Assembly (NCBI GenBank): GCA_037043015.1 | Contig: CM073322.1 | Location: forward strand, 6,955,601 to 7,019,600 | Length of the DNA stretch: 64,000 bases | Direction of reading: 5' to 3' | Source: Bryum argenteum | Taxonomy: Eukaryota > Streptophyta > Bryopsida > Bryales > Bryaceae | Part shown: piece by piece, positions 24,113-35,945 of the stretch | Layout: the number at the start of each line of letters is the position of its first letter | Numbering within the stretch: position 1 is the stretch's first letter | Translations under genes and position numbers: made by a program | The notes under the pieces: model-generated | Databases searched by the model: none | Told to the model about the DNA's origin: nothing | Seen by the model: only the letters and a program-made list of their open reading frames with translations

Positions 24113-24310
24113 ACAGTACAAAACTTATGCTAACAAAACGTATGCTGGCAAAAACGTTATCAAAACGTTTGCTTGCAAAACATATGCTAGCAAAAACGTT
24201 GTCAAAACGTTTGTCAAAACGTATGCTTGCAAAACATATGGTGGCAAAAACGTATGCTGGCAAAGACGTTGTCAAAACGTATGCTCGCAAAACGTATGCT
24301 CGCAAAAAGA
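24113..24310. repeat. degenerate tandem array of CAAAACGTATGCT-type units
   Basis: About 15 short units alternate between CAAAACGTATGCTNG (15 bases) and CAAAAACGTTGT (12 bases). Both strands stay open over the array, giving artefactual low-complexity proteins (MLAKTLSKR and similar). It resembles transposon subterminal repeats. Confidence 0.7.
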
Positions 24311-24955
24311 AAATCACCACCATAGTTACCATTCATTCTACTAGAATATTTAATAACACGTTTGATTGAATTTACTTGAAGTCTATGTACATGCACCACA
24401 ACAAATGCACAATTTGGATGCAAACCTCTTTCTTCATAGACTATTGAAAAGCTACGTTTATTAGGGCTTTCCTATTGTGTAGTACGTGTCTCTTGTTACG
24501 GACCAATATTTCGGCGTAAGCTTAAATGCTAAACCTAGTTAACTTAATCTACCTCAATAGGTTATCACTTTGGTAGTAACAAAATGTCACATTCATTAAT
24601 TGTTTGTTCTAATGTAGACACCATATGAATTGAATCTTTGCATACTCTGACACAAAGCTTCTTAGCTTCTCCTCTTTCAACTTTCCAATCACAGATGTGT
24701 CATAGAATCCAAATACCTTCGTCTTGCCAATTTCTATCAAAAAGTTGTGACATCACATCAATAAGGAGTGACCGTACTTTCATAAGGCTTTGAGGTTTTT
24801 TATAAGAAGGAGGTGTATCTATTTCAGAATGTAAATTTTGTTAATTTCAAAAATATCCGTATAACCATAAGGGATTTCGATCTTCAAATACTCGATTGAA
24901 TTCTAGAAATTTGATTTCCCAACTAGAATGCAAAAAAGAGGGTGTAAATCTTATC
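24311..24955. other. AT-rich intergenic DNA
   Basis: No gene recognised. Confidence 0.4.
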
Positions 24956-25936
24956 TTAACCCCTAAACGTCCCTAGTGTCGAAAAACGACATTTTGGATG
25001 AAGGGCAGAAACTTTGAAGAGCCATAACTTCTTCATCCGGACTCCGTTTTTGACGAAATCACTTGGGTTGGGTCCCAAATTAAGTCTAGTTTGTGTGGTA
25101 CAAATTGCAGACCTATACAAAGAAGTATGAATTAATGGCATGCATTTTAGTGACAGCAGCTTTTGGTTTTGAGATTTCAAACATTGGGCATGTTTCACCA
25201 TTGCAAGCCAATTATGCAAAACCAAAAATGGTTTTCCATGAATTTTTTTTACATAAGTATGATCTTTAGATGTATTCTAACAACTTTCTAGTTGCAAGTT
25301 TTTCGATCCAAATAACTTTGCTAGTGGATTTGCAATGATGTTTCTACAATGAAAAAAGTGAAAAAATGGATGATTTTTGAGGAGCTAGATCTCCTTCATC
25401 CACCGTTAGATTTTGACTTTATTCTTTGGGATAGATTCCAATCATAGTCTATTTTAAGTGGTAGAAACCTTAACCTAATTGAAGATGTATTGAAGATAGG
25501 GCATGGATTTGAGTGCAAAGGGTCTAGTTTTGGACTATTTTTCCTTTGTAAATTTTGAGGCAGTTTTCACCATTGGAAGGCTACTATTTGAGCCAAGATA
25601 TTTTTATGATGAATTTTTTTGGTACAAAAGTGTTTTTGAGATGAAGATGAACAACTTTCTAGTTGGTGGTTTTTTGATTGCAAATTTCATGTTGGTAGTA
25701 TTTTCACTTCAAAGTGGAAATGATGGTATTTTGTAGCATGTTTTGCGCACTAATACGTTAGGATCTCCCAATCTATGAGGTCCCATGAGTCAAGTTTTGG
25801 CCCACATAATCTACTACAAGTCTATTACAAGTTTGTACGGTTAAGATCTGAATAGCTTATCTTTATTTTCATCTATATCACTTTTTTTGAAAATGAGTTT
25901 TTGGCTAAAAATACCCCAAGGACGTTTAGGGGTTAA
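24956..25936. mobile_element. TTAA-ended element, 981 bp
   Basis: Begins TTAACCCCTAAACGTCC and ends GGACGTTTAGGGGTTAA, a perfect 17-base inverted repeat. Related copies: 1-560 (inverted) and parts of 53060-53400, 55440-56060 and 59640-60620. No meaningful open frame. Confidence 0.8.
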
Positions 25937-26546
25937 AGTCATCTTTGTTCTTTTCTTATGAAATAAAACATTCATAGAAAATCTTCAATGTCTCGTCTCA
26001 AGAAAACTTAAGATGAAATTTGAGTTGTGGTACTTCTATTAAAACTGCACTAGGTATTATAATCGAAGTGACTCCACTTTAGCTTCCCCTCATTGAGCTT
26101 CACAAGTTGGGGGGAGGGGGGTGTACACCAAAGGATGTATTACAAGTGGACTCAATCCATTTATAAATACGCAAAGTCCAACATTCTCTATGGCCCCCCT
26201 AAATCTTCATGAGAAGACTATCAAATCTCTTTTTCCAAGGGCACAATCTATTGACATTGTATTACATGAGTAAGGTTTGTTAAACAGTATGAGTTGACAA
26301 AAGAATGACACACATGCTTGAGTAATTCTCAACACCACCTGTTTGCCTGATTCTAAACCAACAGTTGCATTTGAACTCAAACTCATGTTGTATGATTCAT
26401 TGTTAAGGCACTCAAAATAATCAATAAAAGCACTAGAACAAATACCTTGGTATTGCATATGACATGTACTTGTGAAATATTGAAGAATCTTAACTAATAT
26501 GGGAATGTTGTACGTTCACAATTGACATTTACTCGTGGTCTGTTGA
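25937..26546. other. AT-rich intergenic DNA
   Basis: No gene recognised; a short - strand frame at 26207-26458 has no support. Confidence 0.4.
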
Positions 26547-26805
26547 ACAGTGTTCTCGGGGGATTCACTTAGTGTAAAAATCTACAACTAGCTGCGAACA
26601 CGGGGTATTTTCAAGGGGGGTATTATCTTTGTTTAGATGAATATAGCACCATGTTTAGTTATATAATACCCCTAGATTGCTCAATTTATTATGCCGTTGT
26701 TTTTATTGTAATTTTTTTTAGCAGAAATAGTTTAGGGGCTAAGTTAGTTTAAAAATTTAGAATTAGACGTTATTTTTTTTCAAGTTAATGATAATTCCAC
26801 TTGCT

Positions 26806-27057
26806 CTATCTCTCTACAAATTTTCCCCGTGCACGAAAATTGCTTATGCTGGTGACATCCTTGTAGATTTCTCGTGCTAAAAATTGAGCCATTATTGAAC
26901 GTGACACACATTCAACACCAACACGAGCGATTTCGGAACACTCACATTTGCTCACAATCTGCATTTGTAACTCCAACATACCATTAGAAACATGATCCTC
27001 AAAGTTTGGTATGATGAAACAACGAAACCAATAGGCAGGAAGAGGACTGTCCAACAC
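26806..27057 (-). CDS. unrecognised frame inside transposon
   Basis: An 83-codon - strand frame (FIIPNFEDHVSNGM, CECSEIARVGVECV) in the same direction as the transposase. It has more balanced codon use than its surroundings but no recognised family. It may be a small accessory exon or gene, or a captured piece. A neighbouring - strand frame at 26999-27193 adds nothing I can identify. Confidence 0.25.
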   Translation of the reverse strand: MLDSPLPAYWFRCFIIPNFEDHVSNGMLELQMQIVSKCECSEIARVGVECVSRSIMAQFLAREIYKDVTSISNFRARGKFVER

Positions 27058-27320
27058 ACATAGAAAAATGAGAGCTAATCACACATTTGTGTCCACAGCC
27101 ACAATGCAAAGGGTTCTTGGTCCGGTTAAATCTACTCCCAGACCGTCTTGTGTCATGAGACACAGTCCTGGATGGACAATTAGCTGCCTGCAAGCAAAAA
27201 ACAGCCTGCCAAACACATCAAACAGTCCAAAGTGTTTAACAATGCACGGCTGAAAAGTCTAGCAAAACTGAATTCCACCGAGAAGAGAGGAGACTCAAAA
27301 AACTCCGTGGGCTGATGTTG

Positions 27321-27529
27321 TTACGCAAAAATTGTAAGATGGCTCATTCCGAGATCCTCGGCCGCACTCTGCCTGAACTCGCTCTCCAGGGAACTTCGCA
27401 GCCTCGCCAGGTCTGGAAGCTTTGCACGGGCAAAGTCGAAGTGAAGCTGCGCCTTCGAAAAGGCTGCAAAGTTGTCCGAGTCCAGAATCTCGCTGTGCGC
27501 TCGTGCTGGAGCTCCAGTGGAAATGCCTC
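27321..27529 (-). pseudogene. GC-rich coding-like fragment inside transposon
   Basis: An open - strand frame of about 69 codons without its own ATG (ILDSDNFAAFSKAQLHFDFA, then DLARLRSSLESEF) ends at TAA 27323-27321. Base composition and codon pattern are like the host genes, not like the AT-rich transposon. A possible splice acceptor (GCGCACAG) lies just upstream. Best explained as a captured host exon; the source gene is unknown. Confidence 0.35.
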
Positions 27530-27945
27530 AACCATACAACACCTCAGGTATTCAAATTAGTTCCCACTGATCAAACTTTTAATGGATGTACAGTACATTA
27601 AGGGGGTCTCAGGGTTTTGTGCGAATGTACCTTAAGGAAGTCCGAGGGTCTAAGTGAAACGCCCGTCATTCGTATGGGAACCCAAATTCCAGAATGTCAA
27701 GTCGTACGTTGCTCGATCAGGCCCTTGGAAATCCGTCGACTGCCCTTCCCGACGCACTTTGTTCGCACACAATAAGGTTCGCAGCAGATCCCACTAAATT
27801 TAAATTTCTAGCTACTGTGCTCACCCACGCCAAGATAAACCATGCCTTCTTAGAACTTGCACCAGGGGTTGTAGCTGCTGATGCTGCCATTTTTGGACCC
27901 AATAATATAACTGCATATTAACCAACAGGGATCCACAGGTCATCT

Positions 27946-28179
27946 TCACAGGTAGTAGGAAAACATCCCAATGCACCCTGCACTTTTACATATGCGAGAG
28001 TAAAGAGAGTCATGACCAGCACATGTGGGAACATTGGATACAACATTCGAGAGAATACGATCAACTAAAGATAGCACGCTGATCCAGCTTGCTGAATCGA
28101 TTCGAGAATGTGGTTCCACGGCTAACCAGAATTCTTCAGGAGCGCCTGTGTTGTTGAAGACAGATGTAGCAATGAACAT
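27946..28179 (-). CDS. possible downstream exon of transposase transcript
   Basis: A 77-codon - strand frame (GAPEEFWLAVEPHSRIDSAS) begins 27 bases past the end of the transposase frame, in a different phase. A donor-like GTAAGAG occurs at the end of the transposase frame, so a short intron could join them. Not provable from sequence. Confidence 0.25.
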   Translation of the reverse strand: MFIATSVFNNTGAPEEFWLAVEPHSRIDSASWISVLSLVDRILSNVVSNVPTCAGHDSLYSRICKSAGCIGMFSYYL

Positions 28180-28205
28180 ACCAGAGAAGAAATGAACATC
28201 ACCTC

Positions 28206-31200
28206 TTACTGCTTCGAAACGAAATCGTCTAGCACTTGTTTATCAGAATCCGCTAGACAATACACGTTCTGCCTACTGTTAAAGGTAAGAGCAACACTTG
28301 AGATTATGCAGTCGACATCAATCCATTGGGTGTCGGTGACATCATACTTAAACTTATTCCTGCCTGGACCTTTTGAGAACCAGTTGAACATAACTTGAAC
28401 CGTAGGAGAAGTACTTACCTTCTTACCTGTAGCTGTGGATCTATTCATCAGATCTATGGGGTTTCGTGAGGAGCCCCACTTCGTGCCATAGGACCTTCTT
28501 ATCTTCTGTACGCGGCCTATCCACCAAGAACCCGAGTCTGAACCAGCTGAAAGCAGAACTGGGGACCCCCTGCGCTGCAACCCCTGTCTATTGCGTTTCT
28601 GAGCAGCTCGGCATGTGGAATAAGTTGCTCTTGTATCATCTTGCTCAAAGTATACCCCGCAATCCGTACCTAGCCCAACCAAACATGTACTACTCGAACT
28701 AGAAGCAGAAAGGTAGTCTTCGGCATTATTGAAATACACTGAGTTCCGGATTCTGGTTAGTCTGTCCTTAGATAGGAAGGGATTTCCATTTAATTCAGAG
28801 ACTAACGTAGATTTGTATATAGTCTTACCTGCATACTCGACCACTGGTGAGATTCTTACCGTCCTTTCACCTGCCACGGCGCTCGTCTCCGGCTGCAATT
28901 CAGATGAATTGAGGATGTCTCGAATTGCGTGTCTGCACTCGTCCTCGGCAACTTGAAGATTATCTAGACCGTCTTCACTTATCGCATCTTCTGACTCCTA
29001 TACATCTGGACTATGTTCTAAATCACAAGGAATTTGAGAGTCCGGTGCAAGGGTCTCTCTCATCACCTCGCCGTCACCGTCTTCTCCTGGAACAGGACGG
29101 GTAGGGGGACCGTAACACCAGTGCTTATCATCTGCGGCCTCTAGAGCCCACGGCTCCAAGAACTACTTCTTCTCTCTTGCAACAGTTGACGGTGCCATGT
29201 TCAGAACTCGGAGGGTAGCTTGCGCAGATTTGAAGCCCTCTTGCAGACATAGGATCATATCAGCGTCGGTCTCCAGACCGGTGTAGTCGCTAAAATTTGC
29301 AGCGGTCTGATTCGATCCCAAGGGGTGTAGCTTCGCCCAGATATTCCGTTGTTTGTTGTGGACTCTATCGAACTTCAGACCGTTCTCGCCGTACTCAATT
29401 GCGGCCAGGTGGTTCACGGTGTTAGCACAACCTAGTAATTCATGGAAATCATAAGATCTCTCCATTCCCTGCATCCCTCCTACTTTACTGAAGAATATCT
29501 CACAGGAATCGGACCCGGTTAGATGAAGTGGGACAGACAACTCACTATGGAAATCACGGAAATACTTTACCAAAAGGACGACAAAGTGACATGATAATTG
29601 AATTTCTATATAGCATTGATTACTTACAAAACACTCTTGAACTGAGAGGGTTTTAGTGTTACCTCCGACACTATGATCGCCATGTTTGATCCAGAGTTTC
29701 CATAGTCTGAAAAAAAAAGAAACCTTGGCTGCGAGCACAACTCTATCTCGAAGACTTAATGATTCTGAAAGAAAAATATCTACATAATCAGAAACTATCT
29801 GCAGGTACATCTGTGTCCCCAGCGTCCTCTCCTGATGTGCGTCTCTTTCAATCTGCAATTTCCTCAGACTGTCCCTTACCTTCAATGAGCAAAGTCGTTG
29901 CGCACTTGCCCAATTCTGCCTATCACTTCTCTGTACATCCTCTTGCCTAAGACCGTGATCATCATAGGTGAATTTATTATAGACTTGTCCAATATGCTCA
30001 AGCAGACAAACATCTGCCCCCAACTGGATACTCTTTACTGCGCTGTCTAACGGATTTATAAGTTTCTTTCCGTTGTGTACATAATCTTGATCATGCAATT
30101 CTACAATACGACCAGAGCTAAGAATCAAACCGGATAGAGACCACCCTGCCCAAGGTAGACAGTACCTGACCCCCACCTTGTCGGTATAGTCTTTGATCAT
30201 GAGCTGCCGACGCCTAGAATCCCCATCCGATGCATGTCCAATTATGGGACCCACGGCCTCTTCACAATGAACCTGCCACAACTCGTCAATGGCAACCCAC
30301 TGCTCCCTCACCCACGCAGAATTAAAACAGTTGCATGTGACGTTGACGACGAGCACAAGCCGAGGCAATTTATCATGCAAAGGGTTGACCATGATAACTC
30401 TAGCGAAGCTGCCAATCTGATTAGTCCTAAACGATTCTACTATGTTAGTGTAGCCAGCTTCTCCAAATCCAACATTCGGCTTGAAATGTGAATCACAGCG
30501 ATGATTGTCTTTGGCACCACAGAACCCGACAAGGACATCAGAACGTGACTCCCATGAGATCCGACTCTTGACTTTAGTCTCATCTTCGGCGAGTATAACT
30601 GGCACTGGCCCGAGAATCCCGTGGACCCGCTTCGCTTCTCTGTAAATCTGGGCAACGGAATTGAAGATCACACCGTGTTCTCCTGCCACAAACTGCACGC
30701 CTTTCTTGTTCTCTCGCTTAGTACTGGAATACGATGGAGCAGCAAAATTCAAAGAGAATAAGTCACACATGCGTCTTCCACCATATATTTTCATGGCTTG
30801 GGAAAATGACTTGGTATTTTTTGAGTACCTAAAACCTTGTTTCTCACGGTTCAGATTAGTGGCGACATCTCTGAGGAAGTCCCACAATGCTGGCTTCCCC
30901 CCGAACGCATTGGTTCTGTGTGCAGCGACGATGTTGTTACAGAATGCTAACACGTCTTTTCGATTAAAATTCTCCAGCGCACTCAATTTCAGACCCTTCG
31001 ATGTCAGTTTCAACTGCGCTAGTTTAGCCTTCAGCAACCAATGCGATGTCTTCTCCTCTTTGTATTTCCGGGCAAGGACTCTACTACGACCAGCCAATTC
31101 TCTAATTGACAGGTAGTCGACCCTACGCCCAGGACACATATCACGGAAACCTCTCTTAACTGCTGCATGGTTCTCTCGCAAGACTCTCATCCGAAAGTCA

Positions 31201-32699
31201 TTCTCCCTATGAATTTCATTGCATTCAGAACACGTGAAATTCAGGAAAGGTTCGCCTGTTATGCTAAGTCGTTTACATTTGACGTGACGAAAATACCCGT
31301 CGACTGTACAAAGGACACCCTGATACATGAACTCGGTAGAGGTTGCAGGCTCTGGAACCCACAACCTCCCTGGTTTCGGGTCATGCAAGAGAGACATATA
31401 CTCGTAATCTAAATTTCCGTATAATATAGACGGACCCCTTAATCCCCAGCACAGCAAACTAAGGGGACAGGAACACTCACCAGATTCGGAGGAGCCTGTC
31501 GAGTATTTGTCAGACGCCCTAAACCAGCTATGGAGGTCCTGCTGGTTTCCAATTGTTCGTGTGGAAGAAGACGGTCTGCCTCTACGACCAGTGTAAATGG
31601 CATTCGATGAGGTCCTCTCTGCAGCTGATATGTCCTGCACGGCCTTACTATGCTTCAAACCGTGGATATGGTTCTCCAGGTTTGCTTTCAGATTCTTCCT
31701 CGCAGGACAAAGCTGAAAAATCTCCCCATCCACCTTGCACCGTACCTTGTACCAGAAAGATTTCAACCGAGTAGCATCTTCATCACCAATCACCACAAAA
31801 GGACCTAAATTGCCAACAACGGAGTTGTTAACCTCCTCAAGAACCCTAAGACCTTCCTCAACCAACCGCTTGTGGTCAGCTGCCGTCAGGAGTATTGATT
31901 TTCCCTTACACGCTTGAGACTGCGGATGGTTTGAGTAATCCACACCCTTCCTCCGACACCAGGACCTGATATGCAACGAGGACTGAAGGTGAGAGTTCTT
32001 AAAATTCGCAAACAAATTGTGAATCGCCGACTTGGAGTGATCACCAGTAGAGTTTCCAAAATCCTTCTTGCATTCTCCGCAATGCAACTTCACCACCCCA
32101 ACGTTGTTCTGATCATAGGATTTCAGGTGCCAGAGATGGTCGTCGAAATCCATCTCTGAGAGTTCCTTTTGTAACTTCTCGACTTGGCTCTTGAACTTCT
32201 CCATTACATCGTCCAATACTAACGTTGCCTTCAGATTCGATGCCGAGTACGAATCACTCCCATCCGGCAACACTGCAGATAGAGTTATAAGAGACGAGGT
32301 AGTCGGTTCCGCAGCAGCGTCCGAATAAACCGGGACTTCAAACTCCTCAACGGGGGGGCAAAACCCTAACACTTCCTCTCCATCTCTGGATTCCCCGCCT
32401 TCTCTCCATGATCCGTCATTTGTTCTCCTCCGCTTGGCCAGTCCTTCATCTCCGACCTCGGAAGCAGGAATGACGTAGACTTTGTCTCCCACGGTGTTCA
32501 TCCCCTCGAACGTCCTCTTGATTCTGCACTTCTCATCAACGTCCCAGAACTCGAATGGCCATTCCACGCAACCCGCAGACTCGAGCTTTGCCCTCAAATC
32601 CTTACAGGAGTCATTCTCACGGCAAACCAAGGGACTAATCAATACAGGGTTTGAAGATTCATCGACCAGAGTATACAGCTTCACCTTGCACAAAGACAT
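28206..32699 (-). pseudogene. long DDE transposase, P-element/THAP9-like, two TAG breaks
   Basis: The ATG at 32699 opens 1178 codons to TAG at 29165-29163. The same frame then runs 54 codons to a second TAG at 29000-28998 and on to TAA before 28206, about 1497 codon positions in all. Three candidate zinc-binding clusters: Cys207/Cys210/His227/His237; Cys321/Cys331/His344/His350; Cys464/Cys475/Cys490/Cys493/His497. The RNase-H-like core shows Asp706 in AEDETKVKSR with LVGFCG behind it, Asp825 in HASDGDSRRR, and Asp1064 with Glu1067 in GSDSCEIFFSKVGG. The pattern DE-x-x-K, then LVGF, then D-x-x-E-x-FFS is what P elements and THAP9 have. The part after the second TAG (KTIYKSTLVSELNG, FLSKDRLTRIRN) looks like a conserved C-terminal domain, so the TAGs are probably mutations. 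The residues 1-85 module is unassigned. Confidence 0.75.
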
Positions 32700-33017
32700 C
32701 CTTTGCAGAACACACAAGTGAAAAACTGACCACCTAATCGATACAGAAAACAATTTAACAAAATCCTAACAGTCAAGAGATTGGAAGCGAAATATTAGAG
32801 AGCTTCGTGAGTTGTCGTTGCTTTGCAACACGACGCACGTGAGTATACAAAACCCTAAACTCGTTTACTTCGGCTCCATCTTGCACCCTACACAGTTCAC
32901 AGAACTCGTGAGAGCTTGCCGCCAAGTATTGCCGTTGGCTCATGGATAAGAGTAAACCGCGCGAGAACACGTGAACCCCCCCCCCTCCAATTCTCCCGCC
33001 CAGATCTAAGCCGTCGA

Positions 33018-33118
33018 TCTAAAACCCTCCATCCAACGGTCAAAACCGCCTAAACCCAAACCCTATACCCTAGGCTCTAATTTTAAACATCATAAACCCT
33101 AGTTCTAAATACCCTAAA
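33018..33118. promoter_or_regulatory. cluster of telo-box-like AAACCCTA motifs
   Basis: Several TAAACCC/AAACCCTA variants lie 320-420 bases upstream of the transposase ATG, inside the element. In plants telo boxes mark promoters of highly expressed or cycling-cell genes. This may be part of the transposase promoter, or a degenerate simple repeat. Confidence 0.25.
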
Positions 33119-33376
33119 CTCTATCACATCCACTCATTTTGGATTCTAGTCAAGACTAATTAATATATGGCATACTACATTAATATTAAAAATTATCTAA
33201 CATGAACTAAAAATATGCACCCTACATTACTTTGAATTTATCCCCCATATTTTCTCGAGCCCTATAATAAAACAAACAATTTTATAAATTTTAGGCCAAT
33301 GGAATAGAAAATACCGTATATTTGTTCTCTCCTAGTTTCTAACTCTTCCGCTTAGTGAATCCCCCGAGACAGTGTT

Positions 33377-33860
33377 AGCTAATATAGGAATGTTGTGCAT
33401 GCTTTTGTTGTTCCCAACAACACTTATTTGCCGAAATTCAAACAATTAGTCAATTGGGTGCAATTGATAGCAATTAGTATTGAAATGCAAACTCATTCTG
33501 TATGATTTGGTCTACAAGTAGTCAGATCCATATAGTATAACCAACAAACAGTCAATTCTGTGCAAATGATATCAGTTAGTATTGAAATGCAAACTCATTC
33601 TGAATAATTGAGTGTTCAAGTAGTTAGATCCATATTGTATAACGAATCTGTTTGTATAAAAGATAAGATGAAGGTGTGTGAAGATATCATATTCATTCAC
33701 TTCCTTGATAAGTTTAAGTTATCATACTATGAGAGAAAAAATGTCTTAAGTCAATGACCATAAACGGAGATCAACCTATTTATATAATTTTTAATTATCT
33801 ACTTGCCTTGTTGTTCTATGAAAAGTAAGAAATAGATCGTTGGTATACATAACCACTTGT
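33377..33860. other. AT-rich spacer
   Basis: Contains a short imperfect direct duplication (GTATTGAAATGCAAACTCATTCTG near 33478 and 33578). No gene. Confidence 0.4.
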
Positions 33861-34790
33861 TTAACCCCTAAAAATCCAGGAAAGCCGATTCGGTTTTCTG
33901 AGATTTCGGGCAGCTCATTTTAAGCATTTAAACTGATATTTTTGCCTAAGATTTTTATTGGGTGCTCCACATACAGTAATGTGTATGTGGTAAAATTTTC
34001 AAAGTCAAATTTTAATTTTATAACCTTCATCTAGAAATTTTAGGTTTCAAGTCCAAATCGGGCAGTTTAAAATAATTTTTTTTAATTTTTTTTTTTAGAA
34101 ATATGTTCATTACCAAATTACTATTCAAATTCCAATGTTTCCGAAGTCAAAAAGTTTACCAATTTTACAAGGGCAGCCTCCAAAACTTTCAAAAACAATC
34201 TTCACAATTTCTAGTAATTTTACAATTTTTCTTTCAAAAATTGCCAAAATTCGAGATTTTGGATTTTTTCCAAGATTTTTTTCAAAATTCACATTATCAT
34301 AAATGCACCTTCTCACCGTCGAGATTTTTCTCAAACTAAATATATCATACGTGGTGCTTGTTTTACTATATGGTTGTTTTTAGACCTTCTTTCATAAAAT
34401 ATTTTACATTAAGGTCAAAAAGTGGAATTGGTCTCTAAAATTTTGCATGAGCATAACCAACTTGATTACCTACATGAAAAAAAATGAGGGAAAAATATTT
34501 GGAATAACAATCATCAAGTTGCCCTTGGCACCATTTAGACAATGCCTCTCACGCTGTGGCAAAAAAAAAGTGTTGGTCAAACTTTGATTGTTATGATCTC
34601 ACAAATGGAAAACATCCAACGGTTGAAATTTTGACCAGTCCTTTGTATACAAGTTAGGTACAAGATCTTACGGTTCAAAGTCTAAAACCAGAAAAAAAAG
34701 TTTCTCCATTTCCCCATCTCCCAACGAAGGTGAAAAATGGCAGTTTTTGGTTCTGGAGGTCGAGGAAACCCCTGGATTTTTAGGGGTTAA
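33861..34790. mobile_element. TTAA-ended element, 930 bp
   Basis: Begins TTAACCCCTAAAAATCCAGG and ends with the exact inverse (a 20-base terminal inverted repeat). Nearly identical to 51800-52743. Short Lys/Phe-rich frames within it are not credible proteins. Confidence 0.85.
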
Positions 34791-35276
34791 TATGAGTTGG
34801 TATACACAACCAATTTTTTAATATGAGCAATCGTTTGGAGTAACAATAATCAAGGCTTTTTTTTGCACAAAGTAAACTACGTTCTTCAAACAATTATGGT
34901 GAATAATATGTTTATTTTAGTTTTTTTTGAGTTATCATCTCACAGATTGTACAAATCTAACAGTGGATATATGACATAGTACTTTGATAGTAGTTATCTT
35001 GAAGGTCCTATAGTTGAAGGTTTTAAACTGTGAACCTCAAATATTATCATTTACACCCCCATTTGTGCAAAGTGGTAAAATATTGCAATTTTGGGTTTTT
35101 GAGCTTCAAGAAACGCAAGGCTTTATGGAGTTATACAAAATGAAATCCACTACCACGTAGTTGATTTTACTAGCATATTCAACATATTTTGATTGTATTC
35201 ACTTACATTCCAAGTATGCTCCCAATAAATGCACAATTTAGATGTTTAAGGTCAACTTGGGCGTTTAAGGGTTAAA
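34791..35276. repeat. dispersed repeat R3 (empty site for MITE copy C)
   Basis: Inverted match to 58740-59014 plus 59638-59720. At about 34985-35010 it carries the uninterrupted version of the site into which MITE copy C inserted (inverted: AACTACTATCAAAGTAC). Ends near a TTTAAGGGTTAA terminus. Confidence 0.65.
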
Positions 35277-35576
35277 AGCACCTCTTAGTAGGTGCACTTC
35301 TTGAACTTGGGCATCATGAATGAATCAATCACTCATTGATGAGCTTGCAACCTCCTTCAAGGTTACGTACAACCCCAACCTTCTTACCACAAATGAATCC
35401 TTTGCAAAGCACAAAATCACGCACACAAATTGTGATTTGAATTGTAAAGTTTCACTTTTTGAATGCATCACAAGAAGGTGACCATTTTGACATCAAAATA
35501 TAAGTGAAACATTGAGTACAGTGAGAACTACATAGCAGTTGGAAACAACATACTTGCTTGCCCAACACTTTTAAGG
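35277..35576. repeat. repeat shared inverted with 56150-56420
   Basis: Shares AAACTTTACAATTT-type, CAACCCCAACCTTCTTACCAC and TTCATGATGCCCAAGTTCA stretches with 56200-56400 on the other strand. Non-coding. Confidence 0.55.
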
Positions 35577-35945
35577 TTAACCCTTAAAGGTCCTTCCACT
35601 CCTCAATGGGCAGCCCGAAATTGGATCTCATCATCTTTTGGACTTGGGCAACATGAATAGTGCACTTTTTGAACTTGGTCAACATGAACGAATCAATCAA
35701 TGATGAGTTTGCAACCTCCTACAAGGTTTTGTGCAATCCCAACCTACCTACCACAATCCTTTCAAAGCACAAATCACTCATACAAATTGCGATTTGAATT
35801 GTAGGATTTCACTTTGTAGATGCATCACAAAAAGGTGACAAGAATGATATAAAAAAATAAGTGAAAATTTGATAATCAAAAGAGCTACAGGCAAGATTCT
35901 GTTGGAAAACAGCCCGATGGGCTGACAGGCGCCTTTAAGGGTTAA
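35577..35945. mobile_element. TTAA-ended element, 369 bp
   Basis: Begins TTAACCCTTAAAGGTCC and ends GGCGCCTTTAAGGGTTAA. Terminal repeat is about 11 bases and imperfect further in. Same superfamily as the other TTAA-ended elements. Confidence 0.6.

Larger units (their letters stand above)
26555..33368. mobile_element. 6.8 kb DNA transposon, 8-bp TSD, P-like transposase
   Basis: ACAGTGTT occurs at 26547-26554 and again at 33369-33376. Between them the element starts CTCGGGGGATTCACTTAG and ends with the inverse CTAAGTGAATCCCCCGAG form (inverted right end CTCGGGGGATTCACTAAG). The first 15 bases match perfectly, and weaker similarity extends to about base 60 (both reach GGTATTTTC). The interior carries one very long - strand frame (transposase) plus smaller frames nearer the left end. 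An 8-base duplication together with the transposase motifs fits the P superfamily; hAT and Zisupton also make 8-base duplications. Confidence 0.85.

Noticed and set aside
24111..24310. CRISPR-like array
   Set aside because: Units are 12-15 bases without unique spacers, and the genome is eukaryotic.
24127..24369. Lys-rich MLAKTLSKR-type repeat protein
   Set aside because: Produced by a short DNA tandem array that is open on both strands; no initiation context or homologue known.
29620..29720. Tiny introns in the transposase (GTTTCTTTTTTTTTCAG-like and GTAAGTAATCAATG)
   Set aside because: The first would be about 17 bases, too short to splice; the second has no acceptor at a usable distance. 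The frame is open without them.
34103..34339. Phe/Gln-rich 78-codon frame, also seen at 52052-52351
   Set aside because: Both lie in the same non-coding TTAA-ended element, the frames differ by indels, and the interior is low-complexity AT-rich DNA.
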